From Sphaerotilus hippei (lineage in GTDB: Bacteria; Pseudomonadota; Gammaproteobacteria; Burkholderiales; Burkholderiaceae_C): 64,000 nt of DNA. The notes beneath the pieces are model-generated. The model did not search any database, had not been told where the DNA came from, and worked only from the letters and a program-made list of their open reading frames with translations. Positions 1 to 8,989 of the stretch are shown here, piece by piece (within the stretch, counting starts at the first letter, position 1; every line of letters begins with the position of its first letter). The stretch is from NCBI RefSeq assembly GCF_003201595.1, contig NZ_QJJS01000019.1, forward strand, positions 1-64,000, given 5' to 3'. A program made the translations under genes and the position numbers.

Positions 1-1
1 C

Positions 2-91
2 GAGGACTGCAGGAAAGAAGACTTCTTCGGCAACCCCGACGCCCGTTCCCCTCGCGCCAAGGACTTCCTCTCCAAGATCCTCCAGCATTGA
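2..91 (+). CDS. C-terminal end of an amino-acid ABC transporter ATP-binding protein (partial)
   Basis: The window opens inside a reading frame whose last 29 codons end at the TGA at 89-91. The residues run [20 protein letters not shown] and then FLSKILQH. This matches the C-terminus of GltL/GlnQ-type ATPases, where an FFxxP...R...FLxKIL tail is characteristic. Such proteins drive uptake of polar amino acids together with a periplasmic binding protein and two permeases, which would lie upstream, outside the window. Walker motifs are not visible, so the assignment rests on the tail alone. The pyrC promoter overlaps its stop codon. Confidence 0.7.
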   Translation, partial: EDCRKEDFFGNPDARSPRAKDFLSKILQH

Positions 92-116
92 GCGCGACGG
101 GTCCTGCAGCGACAAT
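88..116 (+). promoter_or_regulatory. Predicted sigma70 promoter of pyrC, very short leader
   Basis: A -35-like TTGAGC at 88-93 and a -10-like GACAAT at 111-116 are separated by exactly 17 bases. The -10 box ends 6 bases before the pyrC ATG, so transcription would begin at or next to the start codon. No Shine-Dalgarno sequence precedes the ATG. The -35 box overlaps the stop codon of the upstream gene. The same arrangement recurs at ubiJ, proA, rsmB, the ubiH-like gene and wbpE. Confidence 0.55.
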
Positions 117-122
117 TCGTGC

Positions 123-1157
123 ATGACCCAGACCCTCACCATCACCCGCCCGGACGACTGGCACCTGCACGTGCGCGATGGCGCCGCGATGGCCGCCGTC
201 GTGCCGCACACGGCGCGCCAGTTCGGCCGCGCCATCATCATGCCCAACCTGCGCCCGCCGGTGACCACGGCCGAGCAGGCGGTGGCCTACCGCGAGCGCA
301 TCCAGGCCGCGGTGCCGGCCGGCGTGGACTTCACGCCGCTGATGACGCTGTACCTGACCGACAACACCCCGGCCGAAGAGATCGCCCGGGCGCAGGCGGT
401 CGGCGTGGTCGCGCTCAAGCTGTACCCGGCCGGCGCCACGACCAACAGCGATGCCGGCGTCACCGACATCCGCAAGACCTACCGGACGCTGGAGGCGATG
501 CAGCGCGCCGGCCTGCTGCTGCTGGTGCACGGCGAGGTCACCGACCCGGCGGTCGACATCTTCGACCGCGAGGCGGTCTTCATCGACCAGGTGATGATCC
601 CGCTGCGGCGCGACTTCCCGGAGCTGAAGGTGGTGTTCGAGCACATCACCACCCGCGAAGCGGCCGAATACGTGGCCAGCGCCGACGAGCACACCGCCGC
701 CACGATCACCGCCCACCACCTGCTCTACAACCGCAACGCGATCTTCACCGGCGGACTGCGCCCGCACTACTACTGCCTGCCGGTGCTCAAGCGCGAGCTG
801 CACCGCGAGGCCCTGGTGAAGGCCGCGACCTCGGACAGCCGCCGCTTCTTCCTGGGCACCGACAGTGCGCCCCACGCCGCGCACCTGAAGGAACATGCCG
901 CGGCCTGTGCCGGCTGCTACACCGCGCTGAGCGCGCTGGAGCTCTACGCCCTGGCCTTCGAGCAGGCCGGAGCGCTCGAGCGCCTCGAAGCCTTCGCCAG
1001 CTTCAACGGCCCGGACTTCTACCGCCTGCCACGCAACACCGGCACGGTGACCCTGAAGCGCGAAGCCTGGACCCTGCCCGAGACGCTGCCCTTCGGCGAA
1101 GCCCTGATCAAGCCGCTGGGCGGCGGCGAGACGCTGGCCTGGCGACAGGTCGACTGA
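123..1157 (+). CDS. pyrC: Dihydroorotase (class II, PyrC type)
   Basis: This cytosolic zinc enzyme cyclises N-carbamoyl-aspartate to dihydroorotate, the third step of pyrimidine synthesis. The 344-residue length is normal for the PyrC type. The HLH metal motif is at His14 and His16, the lysine expected to be carboxylated is Lys99 ([10 protein letters not shown]), the other metal histidines are His136 (VHGEVT) and His174 (EHITT), and the catalytic Asp247 sits in GTDSAPH. All active-site residues are therefore present. The first in-frame ATG is used; it has no ribosome-binding site but lies 6 bases after a -10-like box. It ends 13 bases before the convergent VF530-type gene. Confidence 0.95.
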   Translation: MTQTLTITRPDDWHLHVRDGAAMAAVVPHTARQFGRAIIMPNLRPPVTTAEQAVAYRERIQAAVPAGVDFTPLMTLYLTDNTPAEEIARAQAVGVVALKLYPAGATTNSDAGVTDIRKTYRTLEAMQRAGLLLLVHGEVTDPAVDIFDREAVFIDQVMIPLRRDFPELKVVFEHITTREAAEYVASADEHTAATITAHHLLYNRNAIFTGGLRPHYYCLPVLKRELHREALVKAATSDSRRFFLGTDSAPHAAHLKEHAAACAGCYTALSALELYALAFEQAGALERLEAFASFNGPDFYRLPRNTGTVTLKREAWTLPETLPFGEALIKPLGGGETLAWRQVD

Positions 1158-1170
1158 GCGCGGCCACCCC

Positions 1171-1428
1171 TCAGCGCCCGGCGCGGCGCTCTTCCCTCAG
1201 CATGAAGAGGTAGAGCGCCTCCACCTGCTCGCGGGCCCAGGGCGTCTTGCGCAGGAACTTCAGGCTCGACGGGATGCTCGGGTCGCTGGTGAAACAGCGC
1301 ACGGGCATGCGCTCGCCCAGGCCGGCCCAGCCGTAACGGGCGACCAGGGCGGTGACGAGGGCTTCCAGCGTCACGCCGTGCAGCGGGTTGCGGGGTTGAG
1401 CGGACGTGGGAGGCGGCGCGGAGGACAT
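1171..1428 (-). CDS. VF530/DUF2132 family small protein
   Basis: This is an 85-residue protein with the conserved core [20 protein letters not shown], then a [22 protein letters not shown] stretch and VEALYLF. These are hallmarks of the VF530 family (DUF2132), small helical proteins with a SAP-like fold thought to bind DNA. The cellular role is unknown. The ATG at 1428 gives a protein that begins with a short Ser/Pro-rich leader just before the conserved block. It lies between pyrC (convergent) and the Rieske ferredoxin gene, 35 bases downstream of the latter on the same strand, so the two may be co-transcribed. Confidence 0.85.
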   Translation of the reverse strand: MSSAPPPTSAQPRNPLHGVTLEALVTALVARYGWAGLGERMPVRCFTSDPSIPSSLKFLRKTPWAREQVEALYLFMLREERRAGR

Positions 1429-1463
1429 GGCGGGATTCTGGCATCCCCGCCGCCGGCCCCGGC

Positions 1464-1784
1464 TCAGGCGGGACCGGCCAGGTCGATCTCGAACAGGCCG
1501 TCGACCTGGCGCAGCGGGTATTCGTCCAGCTGGCAGCCGGCAGGTCTCAGGCCCGCGCCGCTGCGGCCGTCGAACACCCAGCCATGGGCGGTGCACACCA
1601 GCACCCGGCCGTTGAACTCGGAGTTGTTGACCAGCGACTGCTGCTCGTGCGGGCACACGCCCTGGAAGGCACGGGGCCGACCGCCGTCGGGCCACAGCAC
1701 CAGGACCTCGTGGCCATCGACCAGGAAAGGCGTGGACTCCCCCTCGCCCAGGTAACGCTGCTTGCAGAGGGTCTGGAAGGCCAT
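1464..1784 (-). CDS. Rieske [2Fe-2S] ferredoxin, T4MOC-like
   Basis: This is a 106-residue soluble Rieske protein. The cluster ligands are in CPHEQQSL (about residues 44-51) and CTAHGW (about residues 64-69), the usual CxH and CxxH pair. Length, spacing and the CQLDEYPL stretch after the second motif resemble TmoC/TouC, the ferredoxins that feed electrons to bacterial diiron toluene monooxygenases. No oxygenase or reductase gene lies nearby, so its partner is unknown. The ATG at 1784 is preceded by a clear AGGAG. A longer frame upstream is rejected because it has no family similarity. Confidence 0.85.
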   Translation of the reverse strand: MAFQTLCKQRYLGEGESTPFLVDGHEVLVLWPDGGRPRAFQGVCPHEQQSLVNNSEFNGRVLVCTAHGWVFDGRSGAGLRPAGCQLDEYPLRQVDGLFEIDLAGPA

Positions 1785-1969
1785 GGTCCGCTCCTGTCGG
1801 CATCGGTTCGATGGGCTCCATTGAAGACCATCTCCGGCCGGCGGCTTCGGGGCACTTCGCAATCCGCAGCAAAGCACTGCACCGATTTCCGCGGCCGATG
1901 CGCAGCCGGGCCGCAGCTGCAATAGTGGAGCGCCGCTGCAGCGCCTGCAGTCCCTGATCGCGACACGCC

Positions 1970-4057
1970 ATGAGCAACCTGTTGTCCGGCGAGACCTCGC
2001 CCTACCTGCTGCAGCATGCCGGGCAACCGGTGCACTGGTTTCCCTGGGGCCCCGCCGCGCTGGAGCGGGCGCGCCGGGACGACCGACCCATCCTGCTGTC
2101 GATCGGTTATTCGGCCTGCCACTGGTGCCATGTGATGGCCCACGAGTCCTTCGACGACGAGGCCACGGCGGCGCTGATGAACCGGCTGTTCGTCAACATC
2201 AAGGTCGACCGGGAAGAACGGCCCGACCTCGACCAGATCTACCAGACGGCCCACCAGCTGCTGACCCGCCAGGGCGGGGGCTGGCCGCTGACCGTCTTCC
2301 TGGCACCGGACGGCACGCCGTTCCACAGCGGCACCTACTACCCGCCCGAGGCCCGGCACGGCCGGCCGGCGTGGCGTGACCTGCTGGAGTCGGTCGCGGC
2401 CGCCTGGCAGTCGCAGCGGGGCGCCATCGACCAGCAGGGCGAGGCGGTGCGCCAGGCGCTCGCGCGGACCACGCCGCAGGCGACGGCGTCGGAGCCCGCC
2501 GCCGTGCTCGCCGCGCTGGGCGGGCCGCTGCAGGCCGTCGCCGGCGCCTGGCTGGCGCAGCGCCACGACCGGGAGCACGGCGGCTTCGGCGGCGCCCCGA
2601 AGTTCCCGCATGCGACCGACCTGGCCTGGCTGCTGGAGCGTGGTGTGGCCGAAGGGGATGGCGACGCCCGGGACATCGCCCTGCTCACGCTCACCCGCAT
2701 GGCGCAGGGCGGGCTGCAGGACCAGCTCGGCGGCGGCTTCTTCCGCTACAGCGTCGACGAGCGCTGGCAGATCCCCCATTTCGAGAAGATGCTCAGCGAC
2801 AACGGTCTGCTGCTCGGCCTCTACGCCGAGGCCACCGCGCTGACCGGCGATCCGCTCCACGGGCGGGCGGTCGAGGACGGCGCAGGCTGGCTGATGCGGG
2901 AGATGCAGGCGCCCGAAGGGGGTTACCTGTCGTCCCTGGACGCCGACGTCGAGGGACGGGAGGGGCGCCACTACGTCTGGACGTCCGAGGAGGTGCGCGC
3001 GGCGCTGACGCCGCTGGAATGGGACCTGGCGTCGGCGCACTGGGACCTGATCGCCGCGCCGAATTTCGAGGCGCGCCACTGGCACCTCGGCGTGGTGCGG
3101 CCCACCGCGCAGCTGGCCGCGACCTTCGATCAGCCGCAGGCCGCGATCGACGAGATCATCACCACCGTGCGGGCCAAGCTGCTGGCGCGGCGGGAACAGC
3201 GCCTGCCCCCCGGACGCGACGACAAGGTGCTGACGAGCTGGAACGCGCTGGCGATCACCGGGATGGTCCGCGCCGCCGGCCTGGCCGGCCGGCCCGACTG
3301 GCTGCAGTCCGCCCGCCGGGCCGCCGACTTCATCCACGACCACCTGTGGATCGAACACCAGGGACGGCACCGCCTGCTGGCGACCTGGAAGGACGGCCAG
3401 GCCCGGTTCGACGCCTACCTCGACGACCACGCCTTCCTGATCGAGGCGATGCTGGCGCTGCTGCAGGCCGACTTCCGCCTCGAGGACCTGCGGTTCGCGC
3501 AGGCGCTGGCCGACGAGCTGCTCGACGGCTTCGAGGACACCGCGCAGGGCGGCTTCTTCTTCACCCGGCACGACCACGAGCGGCTGATCCACCGGACCAA
3601 GACCGGCCGGGACCAGGCCCTGCCCTCGGGCAACGCCTCGGCCGCCTGGGCGCTGCAGCGCCTCGGACACCTGGTGAGCGAGCCGCGTTACCTGCGGGCG
3701 GCCGAGCGCACCCTGCTGCTCTTCGCAGCCGAGGTGGCCCACCAGCCGGGCGCGTGGTCCCGGCTGCTGCAGGCCGCGGTGGAGCAGCAGTGCCCGCCGG
3801 CGCTGATCGTGCTGCGCGGGCCCCAGGCCCGCGAGTGGCGGGATGCGCTGCTGCAGCGCTGCCTGCCGCACACCCTGGTGCTGGCCCCGCCCGACGCCAC
3901 CACCGGGCTGCCGGCACCGCTGGACCACCCGCTGCCGGCCGCAGGCGGCACCACGGCCTGGGTCTGCAGCGGCACGCAGTGCCTGCCGCCGGTGCACCGA
4001 CTGGACGAGCTGCTGGCCGGTCTGGCCCCGGCACCGGCACCGCCCACGGGCCGCTAG
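1970..4057 (+). CDS. DUF255 thioredoxin-fold / six-hairpin glycosidase-like protein (YyaL, SPATA20 type)
   Basis: This 695-residue protein has an N-terminal thioredoxin-like DUF255 domain (about residues 1-165) followed by an alpha/alpha-barrel region resembling N-acylglucosamine 2-epimerases. The start [18 protein letters not shown] and the redox-like SACHWCHVM (Cys50, Cys53) are diagnostic of the YyaL/SPATA20 family, as is [10 protein letters not shown] further in. The biochemical function of the family is not settled; a redox or sugar-binding role is only inferred. The protein is full length and probably cytosolic, with no signal peptide or membrane segment. It diverges from the Rieske gene across 185 bases. 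Confidence 0.9.
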   Translation: MSNLLSGETSPYLLQHAGQPVHWFPWGPAALERARRDDRPILLSIGYSACHWCHVMAHESFDDEATAALMNRLFVNIKVDREERPDLDQIYQTAHQLLTRQGGGWPLTVFLAPDGTPFHSGTYYPPEARHGRPAWRDLLESVAAAWQSQRGAIDQQGEAVRQALARTTPQATASEPAAVLAALGGPLQAVAGAWLAQRHDREHGGFGGAPKFPHATDLAWLLERGVAEGDGDARDIALLTLTRMAQGGLQDQLGGGFFRYSVDERWQIPHFEKMLSDNGLLLGLYAEATALTGDPLHGRAVEDGAGWLMREMQAPEGGYLSSLDADVEGREGRHYVWTSEEVRAALTPLEWDLASAHWDLIAAPNFEARHWHLGVVRPTAQLAATFDQPQAAIDEIITTVRAKLLARREQRLPPGRDDKVLTSWNALAITGMVRAAGLAGRPDWLQSARRAADFIHDHLWIEHQGRHRLLATWKDGQARFDAYLDDHAFLIEAMLALLQADFRLEDLRFAQALADELLDGFEDTAQGGFFFTRHDHERLIHRTKTGRDQALPSGNASAAWALQRLGHLVSEPRYLRAAERTLLLFAAEVAHQPGAWSRLLQAAVEQQCPPALIVLRGPQAREWRDALLQRCLPHTLVLAPPDATTGLPAPLDHPLPAAGGTTAWVCSGTQCLPPVHRLDELLAGLAPAPAPPTGR

Positions 4058-4089
4058 CGCCGAGGCCGGGCACCCCCGTGACGACATGC

Positions 4090-4120
4090 CCCTTGAAGTC
4101 ACGGGGACACACCCTCACTT
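4090..4120 (+). promoter_or_regulatory. Possible heat-shock (sigma32-type) promoter of htpX
   Basis: CCCTTGAAG around 4090-4098 resembles the sigma32 -35 element (CTTGAA), and CCCTCACTT at 4112-4120 is a fair match to the -10 element CCCCATnT, with about 14 bases between them. It lies about 40 bases upstream of htpX, a gene induced by heat and envelope stress in E. coli. The -10 half is imperfect, so this is a proposal. Confidence 0.45.
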
Positions 4121-4156
4121 CATGATGGTCGCCATCCCACGACGCTGCCCCACGCC

Positions 4157-5041
4157 ATGAAACGCATCTTCCTGTTCCTGCTGACCAACTTCGCGGTGAT
4201 GATCGTGCTGAGCATCGCCGCGCGCGTGCTCGGAGTCGACCGTTTCCTGACGGCCAACGGGCTGAACATGGGGGCGCTGCTCGGCTTCGCGCTGATCATG
4301 GGCTTCGGCGGCGCGATCATCTCGCTGCTGATGAGCAAGCCGATGGCCAAGTGGAGCACCGGCGCGCAGATCATCAACGACTCGGCCGACCCGACCCACC
4401 GCTGGATCGTTCAGACCGTCGCCCGTTTTGCCGAGCGGGCCGGCATCGGCATGCCCGAGGTGGCGATCTACGAAGGCGAGCCCAACGCCTTCGCCACCGG
4501 GGCGTTCAAGAACGAGGCGCTGGTGGCCGTCTCGACCGGCCTGCTGCACGGCATGACCCGCGAGGAGGTCGAGGCCGTCATCGGCCACGAGGTCGCCCAC
4601 GTCGCCAACGGCGACATGGTCACGCTGACGCTGATCCAGGGCGTGACCAACACCTTCGTGATCTTCCTGTCGCGGGTCATCGGCTACGCGGTCGACCGCA
4701 TGCTCTCGCGCGGCGACGACCGCGAGCACAGCGGCCCGGGCATCGGCTACATGGTCACCTCCTTCGTGCTGGAGATGGTGCTGGGCGTGCTGGCCTCGAT
4801 GATCGTGGCCTGGTTCTCGCGCCAGCGCGAGTTCCGCGCCGATGCCGGCGCCGCGCAGCTGATGGGCGACCGCGCACCGATGATGCGGGCCCTGGCCCGC
4901 CTGGGCGGCATCGACTCGGGCGACCTGCCCCAGAGCGTGCAGGCCATGGGCATCACCGGCCGGCCCGGCGGCCTGATGGCGCTGCTGTCGAGCCACCCGC
5001 CGATCGAGCAGCGGATCCAGGCGCTGCGCGACGCCCGCTGA
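4157..5041 (+). CDS. htpX: Membrane zinc metalloprotease HtpX
   Basis: HtpX is an inner-membrane M48 protease that, with FtsH, clears misfolded membrane proteins. The 294-residue protein has two N-terminal membrane segments (about 5-22 and 36-57), the zinc motif HEVAH at 144-148, two more hydrophobic segments (about 155-178 and 196-220) and the third ligand Glu225 in [10 protein letters not shown]. The closing [13 protein letters not shown] is typical. Active-site residues are intact. It is a single-gene unit between the DUF255 gene and the convergent clsB; a possible sigma32-type promoter lies upstream. Confidence 0.95.
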   Translation: MKRIFLFLLTNFAVMIVLSIAARVLGVDRFLTANGLNMGALLGFALIMGFGGAIISLLMSKPMAKWSTGAQIINDSADPTHRWIVQTVARFAERAGIGMPEVAIYEGEPNAFATGAFKNEALVAVSTGLLHGMTREEVEAVIGHEVAHVANGDMVTLTLIQGVTNTFVIFLSRVIGYAVDRMLSRGDDREHSGPGIGYMVTSFVLEMVLGVLASMIVAWFSRQREFRADAGAAQLMGDRAPMMRALARLGGIDSGDLPQSVQAMGITGRPGGLMALLSSHPPIEQRIQALRDAR

Positions 5042-5070
5042 GCCGCCCCGGCCCGACGCGCCGACCCGAC

Positions 5071-6393
5071 TCAGTAGCGCCCGGTCACCCCGGCCAGGCG
5101 CAGGTAGAGCGATGCGCACCAGGCGATGAAGGTGCGGCGCGCCAGCCCCGTCCAGCCCTGGGCGCGCACGCGCTGCGGCGTGATCATGTCGGCCTGGGTG
5201 AAGGCCTGCTCGATCTCGCTGGCCAGCGCCAGGCTGAAGTCGACGTCGCGCACGATCAGGTTGGCCTCGAGGTTGAGCAGCAGCGACAACGGGTCGATGT
5301 TGGAGCTGCCGACGGTGGCCCAGGCCTGGTCGACGACCATGACCTTGGCATGCAGGAAGGCCGGCAGGTACTCGTAGACCTCGATGCCGCTGCGCAGCAG
5401 GTCGTCGTAGAGCACCCGGGCGGCCATGGCCGCGAAGCGGTAGTCGGGCTTGCCCTGCATCAGCAGGCGCACCTGCACGCCCCGCTCGGCCGCCTCGCGC
5501 AGCACGCGGCGGAAATCGCGCCCCGGATAGAAGTACGGCGTGACCAGCCAGATGCGTTCGCTCGCGGACTCGATGGCCTGGGTGTAGGCGCGCTCGATGG
5601 TGCGGCGCTGGCGCACGTTGTCACGCAGCACGAAGGCGGCCAGCGCGGGCGTGCCGTGTTCGCTACGCCGGGACACCGCCTCATGGCGACGGCTGCCACG
5701 CGGCAGCCTCAGTCCGCGGATCATGCCGCGCAGGTGCTCGAAGGAGCGTGGCGCACGCACCAGCGCGCGAGCCTCCTCGCGCCAGTCCTGCCCGAACCAG
5801 GCGCGGGACCACATCGCCCGCACCGCCTGCTGCATGGCCAGCACGACCGGGCCGTGCACACGCACCGCGTAGTCGAGCCGCGGCTGCGTGCTGCGGCCGT
5901 GGTGCAGGTCGTGGCAGTCGTCGATCAGGTTGATGCCGCCGACGAACCCGACGTCACCGTCGACGACGCAGAGCTTCATGTGCAGGCGGCGCAGCTGGCC
6001 GGGCTGCAGCCAGTGGGTCCAGCGCTCGAGCGGGCGGAACACGGTCACCGCCACGCCGGCCGCGCTCAGGCGCGGCTCGATCTGCGCCAGGCCGTCGTGG
6101 CCGCCGAAGCCGTCGATCACTACCCTCACGCGCACCCCGCGGCGCGCCGCCTGCTCCAGCGCCTGCGCCACCTGCAGCGCCGCGTCATCGGTGTGGAAGA
6201 TGTAGGTCGCCAGCCAGACCTCGTGGCGGGCGTGGCCGATCGCCTCGATCATCGCGGGAAAGAGCTCGCGCCCGCCGCGCATCAGGTCGAGCCGGTGACC
6301 GGGCCGGAACACCGGCCGGGGCATCAGGTACCAGGACCAGGGCGGCAGGTCGCTGCCGTCCGCTCCGGGCGCTGCCGCCGCGGGCCCGCTCAC
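5071..6393 (-). CDS. clsB: Cardiolipin synthase B-like phospholipase D family protein
   Basis: This 440-residue protein has two PLD (HxKxxxxD) motifs: HMKLCVVD at His138-Asp145 and HAKVMVVD at His348-Asp355, each followed by the G-G/S-N-I stretch of cardiolipin synthases. These enzymes join two phospholipids to make cardiolipin at the inner membrane. It lacks the two N-terminal membrane helices of ClsA, so ClsB is the better match. The GTG start at 6393 overlaps the stop of the upstream endonuclease/phosphatase gene by 4 bases, so it is the last gene of a nudB-EEP-clsB operon. Confidence 0.88.
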   Translation of the reverse strand: MSGPAAAAPGADGSDLPPWSWYLMPRPVFRPGHRLDLMRGGRELFPAMIEAIGHARHEVWLATYIFHTDDAALQVAQALEQAARRGVRVRVVIDGFGGHDGLAQIEPRLSAAGVAVTVFRPLERWTHWLQPGQLRRLHMKLCVVDGDVGFVGGINLIDDCHDLHHGRSTQPRLDYAVRVHGPVVLAMQQAVRAMWSRAWFGQDWREEARALVRAPRSFEHLRGMIRGLRLPRGSRRHEAVSRRSEHGTPALAAFVLRDNVRQRRTIERAYTQAIESASERIWLVTPYFYPGRDFRRVLREAAERGVQVRLLMQGKPDYRFAAMAARVLYDDLLRSGIEVYEYLPAFLHAKVMVVDQAWATVGSSNIDPLSLLLNLEANLIVRDVDFSLALASEIEQAFTQADMITPQRVRAQGWTGLARRTFIAWCASLYLRLAGVTGRY

Positions 6394-7238
6394 GTCGGCT
6401 CCAGCTCCATGATGAGCGGCAGGTGATCGGACAGGCGCGCCCAGGCGGGGCCGCGTGGCACGGCCAGGCCGGTGCAGCGCAGGCCGCGGGTGTAGACCCG
6501 GTCGAGCGAGAACAGCGGCAGGCGCGACGGGAAGGTCAGCGGCGCACGACCCTGGCTGTCCAGCCCGGCACGCAGCAGGCCGCAGGCGTGCAGCACCGGA
6601 TCGAGCCGCTCGCCCCAGTCGTTGAAGTCGCCGGCCACCAGGATCGGCGCCTCGGGTGGCACCCGCTCGTTCAGGTAGGCCCCCAGGCGCTCGGCCTGGC
6701 GCAGCCGGCTGGCGTGGATCAGGCCGAAGTGCGCGACGACCGCATGGATCTCGAGGCCCTGCCAGTAGATCGGCACGTGCAGCAGGCCACGCTGTTCGAA
6801 GCGGTGGTCCGACACGTCGTGGTGGCCGACCTCGCCCGTGGGCCAGCGACTCAGCAGCGCGTTGCCGTGCTCGCCATCGCGGGTGATGGCGTTGCTGCGG
6901 TAGATCGACTCGTAGCCGTCGGGCGCCAGGAACTCGGCCTGGCCCTGGTTGGGCCAGCCGAAGGTGCTGCGGTCGAAGCGGCGCGCATCACGCTGATGGA
7001 ACAGCCGCACCTCCTGCAGGAAGACCAGGTCGGCCTGCAGCGCCGCCATGGCCGCACCCTGGTTGTGGATCTCCAGCCGCTTGCCCGGACCGACCCCGCG
7101 CACCCCCTTGTGGATGTTGTAGGTGACGATGCGCAGGCGCCGCGCCGGGGCGCTCTCACCCTCCTCGCCCGAGGGGCCGAGATCGCGCCAGGCGGTCGTG
7201 CTCCAGAGGCGTCCGGCACCGGTGCGGCGCGTGCTCAT
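6390..7238 (-). CDS. Endonuclease/exonuclease/phosphatase family protein
   Basis: This 282-residue protein has the EEP fold. Landmarks are TYNIHKG near the start (metal-binding Asn), FLQEVR (catalytic Glu), the GDFND motif late in the protein and a terminal LSDHLPL containing the catalytic Asp-His pair. Substrates in this superfamily range from DNA to phospholipids. Its place between nudB and clsB, with 4-base overlaps on both sides, suggests shared expression and perhaps a phospholipid role. The ATG at 7238 is chosen because it overlaps the nudB stop; longer upstream extensions are the nudB gene in another frame. Confidence 0.85.
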   Translation of the reverse strand: MSTRRTGAGRLWSTTAWRDLGPSGEEGESAPARRLRIVTYNIHKGVRGVGPGKRLEIHNQGAAMAALQADLVFLQEVRLFHQRDARRFDRSTFGWPNQGQAEFLAPDGYESIYRSNAITRDGEHGNALLSRWPTGEVGHHDVSDHRFEQRGLLHVPIYWQGLEIHAVVAHFGLIHASRLRQAERLGAYLNERVPPEAPILVAGDFNDWGERLDPVLHACGLLRAGLDSQGRAPLTFPSRLPLFSLDRVYTRGLRCTGLAVPRGPAWARLSDHLPLIMELEPT

Positions 7239-7723
7239 CGGGCGGCCCCGCAGCGCGCCGGCAGGGCCCGGATGGCCTCGGCATTGCTGCGCGAGAAACA
7301 GCGCCCGGCCGCCTCCTGCCAGGGCAGCCAGACGTGCTGCAGGTGCTCGCGCGGCGCCAGCGTCACCGGGATGCCCGCCGGCACCTGCAGGCCGAAGACA
7401 TGTTCCGTGTTCTGCGTCACGCCGGGCCCGTAGCGGTGGCGCCACATCGGGTAGATCTCGTAGACATTGCGCAGGTCCCAGTCGACCAGCGCCGACGGCG
7501 GCACCCCGGGGCTGCCGACGACGATGCCGGTCTCCTCGGCGACCTCGCGGATGCAGGTGGCCCGCGGGGGCTCGTCGACGAAGTCCATCGAGCCGGTGAC
7601 GCTCTGCCAGAAGCCGGGCTTGTCCGCCCGCTCGATCAGCAGCACGTCGAGCGCGGCGGTGTGGATCACGACCAGCACCGAGGTGGGAATCTTGGGGGGA
7701 CGGGGAACGGGCGCAGTGGGCAT
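7235..7723 (-). CDS. nudB: Dihydroneopterin triphosphate diphosphatase (Nudix)
   Basis: This 162-residue Nudix hydrolase resembles NudB, which removes pyrophosphate from dihydroneopterin triphosphate in folate synthesis. The Nudix box reads from GSMDFVDE to REVAEETGI, with all catalytic glutamates; the spacing between the first Gly and Glu is one residue longer than the strict consensus. KPGFWQSVTGS and the later NTEHVFGL are typical of the NudB group. It heads the tight nudB-EEP-clsB operon. In related genomes nudB often directly follows aspS; here two other genes intervene. Confidence 0.88.
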   Translation of the reverse strand: MPTAPVPRPPKIPTSVLVVIHTAALDVLLIERADKPGFWQSVTGSMDFVDEPPRATCIREVAEETGIVVGSPGVPPSALVDWDLRNVYEIYPMWRHRYGPGVTQNTEHVFGLQVPAGIPVTLAPREHLQHVWLPWQEAAGRCFSRSNAEAIRALPARCGAAR

Positions 7724-7846
7724 CGGGGGTCCCGGCGGGGCCGGTCAGCGGAGGACTCGAGCCGATTTTGCCCGGGTTGCCCACCGCGCAGGCGGCGAAC
7801 GACTTTCGGCTCCTAAAATGTAACCAGAGTTTTCAAGGAGGGATGC

Positions 7847-8974
7847 ATGACGTCTGTTGCGACACCCGCAGGAGCCCGGGCCCGGTCGACACCGGCCCCC
7901 GACCTGGCCCGTGCGCTCTCGCGGCCGCGGGTGGCCGGACTGGACTTCCTGCGGGCGGTGGCCGTGCTGCTCGTGCTGGCCGACCACTCGGGCCTGACCC
8001 ACGTCGGCCCGCTGGCGATCATCGACGGCGGCCTGGGGGTGGAGGCGTTTTTTGTCATCAGCGGCTTCCTGATCACCTGGCTGCTGCTGGGCGAGCATGA
8101 AGCCCGCGGCCGCATCACCCTGCTGGCCTTCTACCGCCGGCGTGTCGCGCGGCTGATGCCGGCGATGCTGCTCTACATGGCCGTGGGCATGGCGCTGCTG
8201 CTGGCCACCGGCCGGCCCGTGCCCTGGGGCGCCGTGGCCTCGACGACGCTGCACGTCGTCAACTACTACCAGGCCTTCACCGGCGCGGCCTCGCACTACC
8301 TGTCGCACTGCTGGTCGCTGGCGGTCGAGGAGCAGTTCTACCTGCTCTGGCCGGCGCTGCTGCTGGTGCTGCTGCGCCGGGGCTGGCCGCTGGCGCGTGT
8401 GCTCGCCGGGGCGCTGCTGGGGCTGTGGGCCCTGAAGGTGGTGCTGGTGCTGGGCGTGGGCATCAGCGACGAATACGCCTACCGGGCGCTGGAGATGCGG
8501 GCCGACCAGCTGCTGGTCGGCTGCCTGCTGGCCGTGCTGCTGAAGTCGGCGGCCGGACGGCACTGGTTCGAGCGGCAGGCCCGGCGGCGCTGGGTGGCCG
8601 GGGCCGTGCTGGTCGCGCTGCTGGCGTCGACCGCGCTGCTGCGCGACTCGATGGTGGCCAAGTACCTGCTGGGTTATTCGATCGAGCCGGTGCTGGTCGC
8701 GCTGCTGCTGCCGCTGGTGGTGCTGGCGGCCCAGGGCGAAGGCTGGCCGGCCAGGCTGCTGAACCTGCCCTTCATGGTGCTGGTGGGGCAGATCTCCTAT
8801 GGCGTCTACCTCTACCACCCCTTCGTCATGCACCCGGTGCGCAAGGGGGTCGAGCGCCTGAGCGGCGCGCCCGGGCTGGGCATCGGCGTGTCGATGCTGG
8901 CGGTGATCGGCGTGGCCTGGCTGTCGTTCCGCTGGGTCGAGCAGCCGCTGCGCGAGCGCTGGCGCGGCCGCTGA
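7847..8974 (+). CDS. Acyltransferase 3 family membrane protein (OafA/YrhL type)
   Basis: This 375-residue integral membrane protein has about ten hydrophobic segments. The opening GLDFLRAVAVLLVLADHSG holds the conserved Arg and His of acyltransferase 3 proteins, and GVEAFFVISGFLITWLL and SLAVEEQFYLLWPALL are the other signature blocks. Members move acyl groups onto surface sugars such as O-antigen. No soluble SGNH domain is attached. The ATG at 7847 follows an excellent AAGGAGGG at 7835-7842. It runs opposite to its neighbours and converges on the UbiA-type gene with 15 bases between the stops. Confidence 0.88.
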   Translation: MTSVATPAGARARSTPAPDLARALSRPRVAGLDFLRAVAVLLVLADHSGLTHVGPLAIIDGGLGVEAFFVISGFLITWLLLGEHEARGRITLLAFYRRRVARLMPAMLLYMAVGMALLLATGRPVPWGAVASTTLHVVNYYQAFTGAASHYLSHCWSLAVEEQFYLLWPALLLVLLRRGWPLARVLAGALLGLWALKVVLVLGVGISDEYAYRALEMRADQLLVGCLLAVLLKSAAGRHWFERQARRRWVAGAVLVALLASTALLRDSMVAKYLLGYSIEPVLVALLLPLVVLAAQGEGWPARLLNLPFMVLVGQISYGVYLYHPFVMHPVRKGVERLSGAPGLGIGVSMLAVIGVAWLSFRWVEQPLRERWRGR

Positions 8975-8989
8975 GCGCGTCCCTCGGGC

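Noticed and set aside
1547-4102. An 851-codon open frame on the minus strand opposite the DUF255 gene
   Set aside because: It mirrors a well-supported gene. Its translation is Gln/Arg/Gly/Leu-rich without family motifs, as expected for antisense frames in GC-rich DNA.
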